From: DATLFI01 sp035524895
Lineage (GTDB): Bacteria; Acidobacteriota; Thermoanaerobaculia; Multivoradales; Multivoraceae
DNA length: 15,300 nucleotides
Assembly: GCA_035524895.1 (NCBI GenBank)
Contig: DATLFI010000178.1
Span: 1-15,300 of the forward strand
Direction of reading: 5' to 3'
Made by a program: the position numbers and the translations under genes. Of the stretch, positions 13,748 to 15,300 are shown piece by piece; the stretch's first letter is position 1; each line of letters opens with the position of its first letter. The notes beneath the pieces are model-generated. The model was not told where the DNA came from. It worked only from the letters and a program-made list of their open reading frames with translations, and made no database searches.

Positions 13748-14790
13748 CGCCGCACCTCCGCGCCGCCAGCCGAGCCGGCGCTGGTAGTGATCACGCGGCG
13801 TGCTCGCGGCAGGAGCGCCAAGCGCGCGTTGCGGCGGTAGGCCTCGATGACCCTCGAGCCCGACTGTTTGAGCCGGTGGAGCTGCTCGGAGAGCCGCAGC
13901 AGCGGTTGCACCTCCGCTTGGGCGCGCATGGTCTCGATCTCGACCGCGCGCTTCGACTGCTCGATCTTCTGGTCGGCGAGGGCCTGCGCGATGCTGAGGT
14001 CGGAGGACACCTCGTTGTGGGCGGTGTTGATCGCGGCGAGGGCCGACTCGATCTCCTCGGGCGGGTCGATGCCGGTGATCAGCGACGCGTCGAGCACCAT
14101 CCCGTAGCGCGCGGCGGACGACAGGCACTCCTGGCTCATCTGGTCGTTGAGGTCGTTGAGGTTCTTGCGCAGATCGTTGATCGACACCCCTTCGAATCCG
14201 ACGCTGCGGAACTCGACGTGCTGCGTCTCTTCGTCGGCCGACTTCAGGGCCTCGACCGGGTTCAGGGTAGTGGCTTCGAAGTTGGCGATGCGCTCCCGAA
14301 GGATCGAGACGAAGTAGCCCATCACGTGGGCGAGCGGATTCTTGACGCCGAACAGGTAGGCGTACAGGTTTTGTTCGCTGACGCGATAGCGGATCTGACC
14401 GGTGACGCCGATGTTGAGCTGGTCCTTGGTCACCGCCTCGAGCACGGTGTTGCCTTGGTTGGCAGAGGGAGACTCCGGGTCGTAGGCGGCGTTCACGGTG
14501 CGGATCGCCACGTCGACCTTGTGCACCTTCTGCCATGGCAGCTTGAAGTAGGGCCCGCCGGGCTGGACCACTCGGAGCTGCGGGTAGCGGTAGCGGTTGC
14601 GGTGCTCCTCTTCGAGGTGCTCTGCCATCGGCAGCTCGATGCTCGTAGCGCCACCACCGAGACGTTGTGCGCGACCGAAGCTGGTGACGATCGCGCGCTC
14701 GTTCTGTTGCACCTGATACACGCCGCTGAGAACGCAGCGCACTAGAAAGTAAGCGATCGCGCCGACGAGGAAGCCCAGAACGACGAACAT
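13744..14790 (-). CDS. SPFH/band-7 (stomatin/HflK-like) membrane protein, first of a pair
   Basis: A 348-residue protein. An N-terminal membrane segment (1-24) leads into VYQVQQNERAIVTSFGRAQR (24-43), the classic SPFH opening. An insert of about 35 residues rich in Glu and Arg (45-75) follows, then GGPYFKLPWQKVHKVDVAIRTVN (78-100), TKDQLNIGVTGQIRYRVSEQNLYAYLFGVKNP (121-152), the helix ILRERIANFEATTLNP (163-178) and GVSINDLRKNLNDLNDQM (201-218). The C-terminal helix (245-325) is a probable coiled coil. The protein likely oligomerises in the membrane with the following SPFH protein, whose start codon overlaps this stop. I chose the ATG at 14790 because GGAGGT lies four bases upstream and the membrane segment begins there; the open frame continues upstream over the hydrolase gene but is not protein-like. 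Confidence 0.9.
   Translation of the reverse strand: MFVVLGFLVGAIAYFLVRCVLSGVYQVQQNERAIVTSFGRAQRLGGGATSIELPMAEHLEEEHRNRYRYPQLRVVQPGGPYFKLPWQKVHKVDVAIRTVNAAYDPESPSANQGNTVLEAVTKDQLNIGVTGQIRYRVSEQNLYAYLFGVKNPLAHVMGYFVSILRERIANFEATTLNPVEALKSADEETQHVEFRSVGFEGVSINDLRKNLNDLNDQMSQECLSSAARYGMVLDASLITGIDPPEEIESALAAINTAHNEVSSDLSIAQALADQKIEQSKRAVEIETMRAQAEVQPLLRLSEQLHRLKQSGSRVIEAYRRNARLALLPRARRVITTSAGSAGGAEVRR
13754..13759 (-). promoter_or_regulatory. Ribosome-binding site fixing the second SPFH start
   Basis: GGAGGT on the minus strand lies six bases before the ATG that overlaps the preceding stop codon. It decides this start against a much longer open frame upstream, which runs out of frame across the first SPFH gene. 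Confidence 0.8.
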
Positions 14791-14794
14791 CGAC

Positions 14795-14800
14795 ACCTCC
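14795..14800 (-). promoter_or_regulatory. Ribosome-binding site fixing the first SPFH start
   Basis: GGAGGT on the minus strand lies four bases before the ATG at 14790. The 74-base gap to the hydrolase stop also contains TGTGATACT, a possible extended -10 on the minus strand, but no matching -35 was seen. Confidence 0.65.
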
Positions 14801-14864
14801 GGGAATCGAGAGAAGGGACGGCGGCGAGTATCACACAGGTGGGGAAGCGCCTCCGGGAGAGCCG

Positions 14865-15300
14865 TCAGGCGGAGACGTGGGCGGCGAGGAAGCGGTCGAT
14901 GCGCGCGTTCGCCGCCCGCCCTAGTGCCAGCGGAAGGACGTTGAAGGTGTGGATGCCGCCCGGGTAGACGGCGAGCTCGGAATCGTTCCCCGCCGCGCGC
15001 CAGCGGGCGTGGAGGAACAGCGAGTCGTCCAGCAGCGGGTCGAGCGTGCCCACGGTGAGCAAGGCTGGAGGGAGCTCGCGCAGGTCGGCGCGCAGCGGTG
15101 AAATGTCCGGATCGTCGGTCGTCTTCCCCTGGAGGAAGTGGTCGACGAACCAATGCAGGATCGGCGTCGAGAGGACGAGGTTGCGGTCGCCCCAGCGCTC
15201 CGCGCTCGGCGTCAGGCGGAGGTCGTAGCAGCCATAGACCAGGTTGGCCGCTGCGAAGCCGGCCGATCCACGGCGATCGCGGAGCCGCAGCAGGGTCACC
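14865..15300 (-). CDS. Alpha/beta hydrolase (HSL/esterase family IV-like), C-terminal part only
   Basis: Only the last 145 or so codons are in the window; the frame is open to the edge. The visible part opens with VTLLRLRDRRG, which in the hormone-sensitive-lipase family directly follows the GDSAGGN nucleophile elbow, so the catalytic Ser should lie just outside. It then shows YDLRLTPS, ISPLRADLRELPPALLTVGTLDPLLDDS with the catalytic Asp, and GGIHTFNVLPLAL with the catalytic His. The usual phrase is HGF or HMF; here it is HTF. The enzyme probably hydrolyses short to medium acyl esters. It is on the same strand as the SPFH pair and 74 bases upstream of it; functional linkage is unclear. Confidence 0.87.
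   Translation of the reverse strand, partial: VTLLRLRDRRGSAGFAAANLVYGCYDLRLTPSAERWGDRNLVLSTPILHWFVDHFLQGKTTDDPDISPLRADLRELPPALLTVGTLDPLLDDSLFLHARWRAAGNDSELAVYPGGIHTFNVLPLALGRAANARIDRFLAAHVSA

Noticed and set aside
12821..14536. A single 571-codon frame on the minus strand as one fused SPFH protein
   Set aside because: The first 260 or so codons are out of frame with the upstream SPFH gene and not protein-like. The ATG at 13747 with GGAGGT begins the membrane segment and SPFH core.

Overview
The window is high-GC DNA with densely packed genes and clear Shine-Dalgarno sequences. It carries lipoprotein and outer-membrane signals. It therefore looks like a chromosomal segment of a Gram-negative bacterium with aerobic lipid catabolism. 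The gene mix (paired acyl-CoA dehydrogenases, a DUF5916 barrel protein, an M49-like lipoprotein, paired SPFH proteins, a helix-turn-helix/citrate synthase fusion) suits a 'deltaproteobacterial' lineage such as Myxococcota or Binatota. That placement is inference only. I see no tRNA, rRNA, CRISPR array, transposase or phage gene.

Layout, left to right. (1) 1-1212, minus strand: the edge of a glycan locus, with a family 2 glycosyltransferase cut by the window edge preceded by an RmlC/WxcM-like sugar cupin. (2) 1310-3644, minus strand: two adjacent acyl-CoA dehydrogenase genes that probably encode the two unlike subunits of an alpha2beta2 enzyme, with a possible promoter/operator upstream. (3) 3809-5574, plus strand: a SAM-dependent O-methyltransferase and a molybdopterin-binding domain protein. 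(4) 5581-8209: a conventional short citrate synthase (minus) divergent from a second citrate synthase that has an N-terminal helix-turn-helix (plus). They share a 193-bp intergenic region holding an AT-rich island with repeated CTATCG/CGATAG motifs. (5) 8302-12716, plus strand: a lipoprotein with zinc-peptidase motifs resembling dipeptidyl peptidase III, a pterin-4a-carbinolamine dehydratase and a large secreted DUF5916-type protein. (6) 12821-14790, minus strand: two SPFH/band-7 membrane proteins whose genes overlap by ATGA. (7) 14865-15300, minus strand: the C-terminal part of an HSL-type alpha/beta hydrolase cut by the right edge.

Most of the window is ordinary metabolic chromosome. The best candidate for something under-described is the citrate synthase pair. 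One member carries a DNA-binding domain and keeps all three catalytic residues, and the shared promoter region has operator-like inverted and tandem repeats. This could be a catalytic enzyme that also acts as a local regulator. Other points worth a look are the pentapeptide HEXXH motif in the M49-like lipoprotein, the one-active-site FadE pair, the molybdopterin-binding protein without its usual nucleotidyltransferase partner domain, and the coupled SPFH pair. No mobile element or defence system was found.
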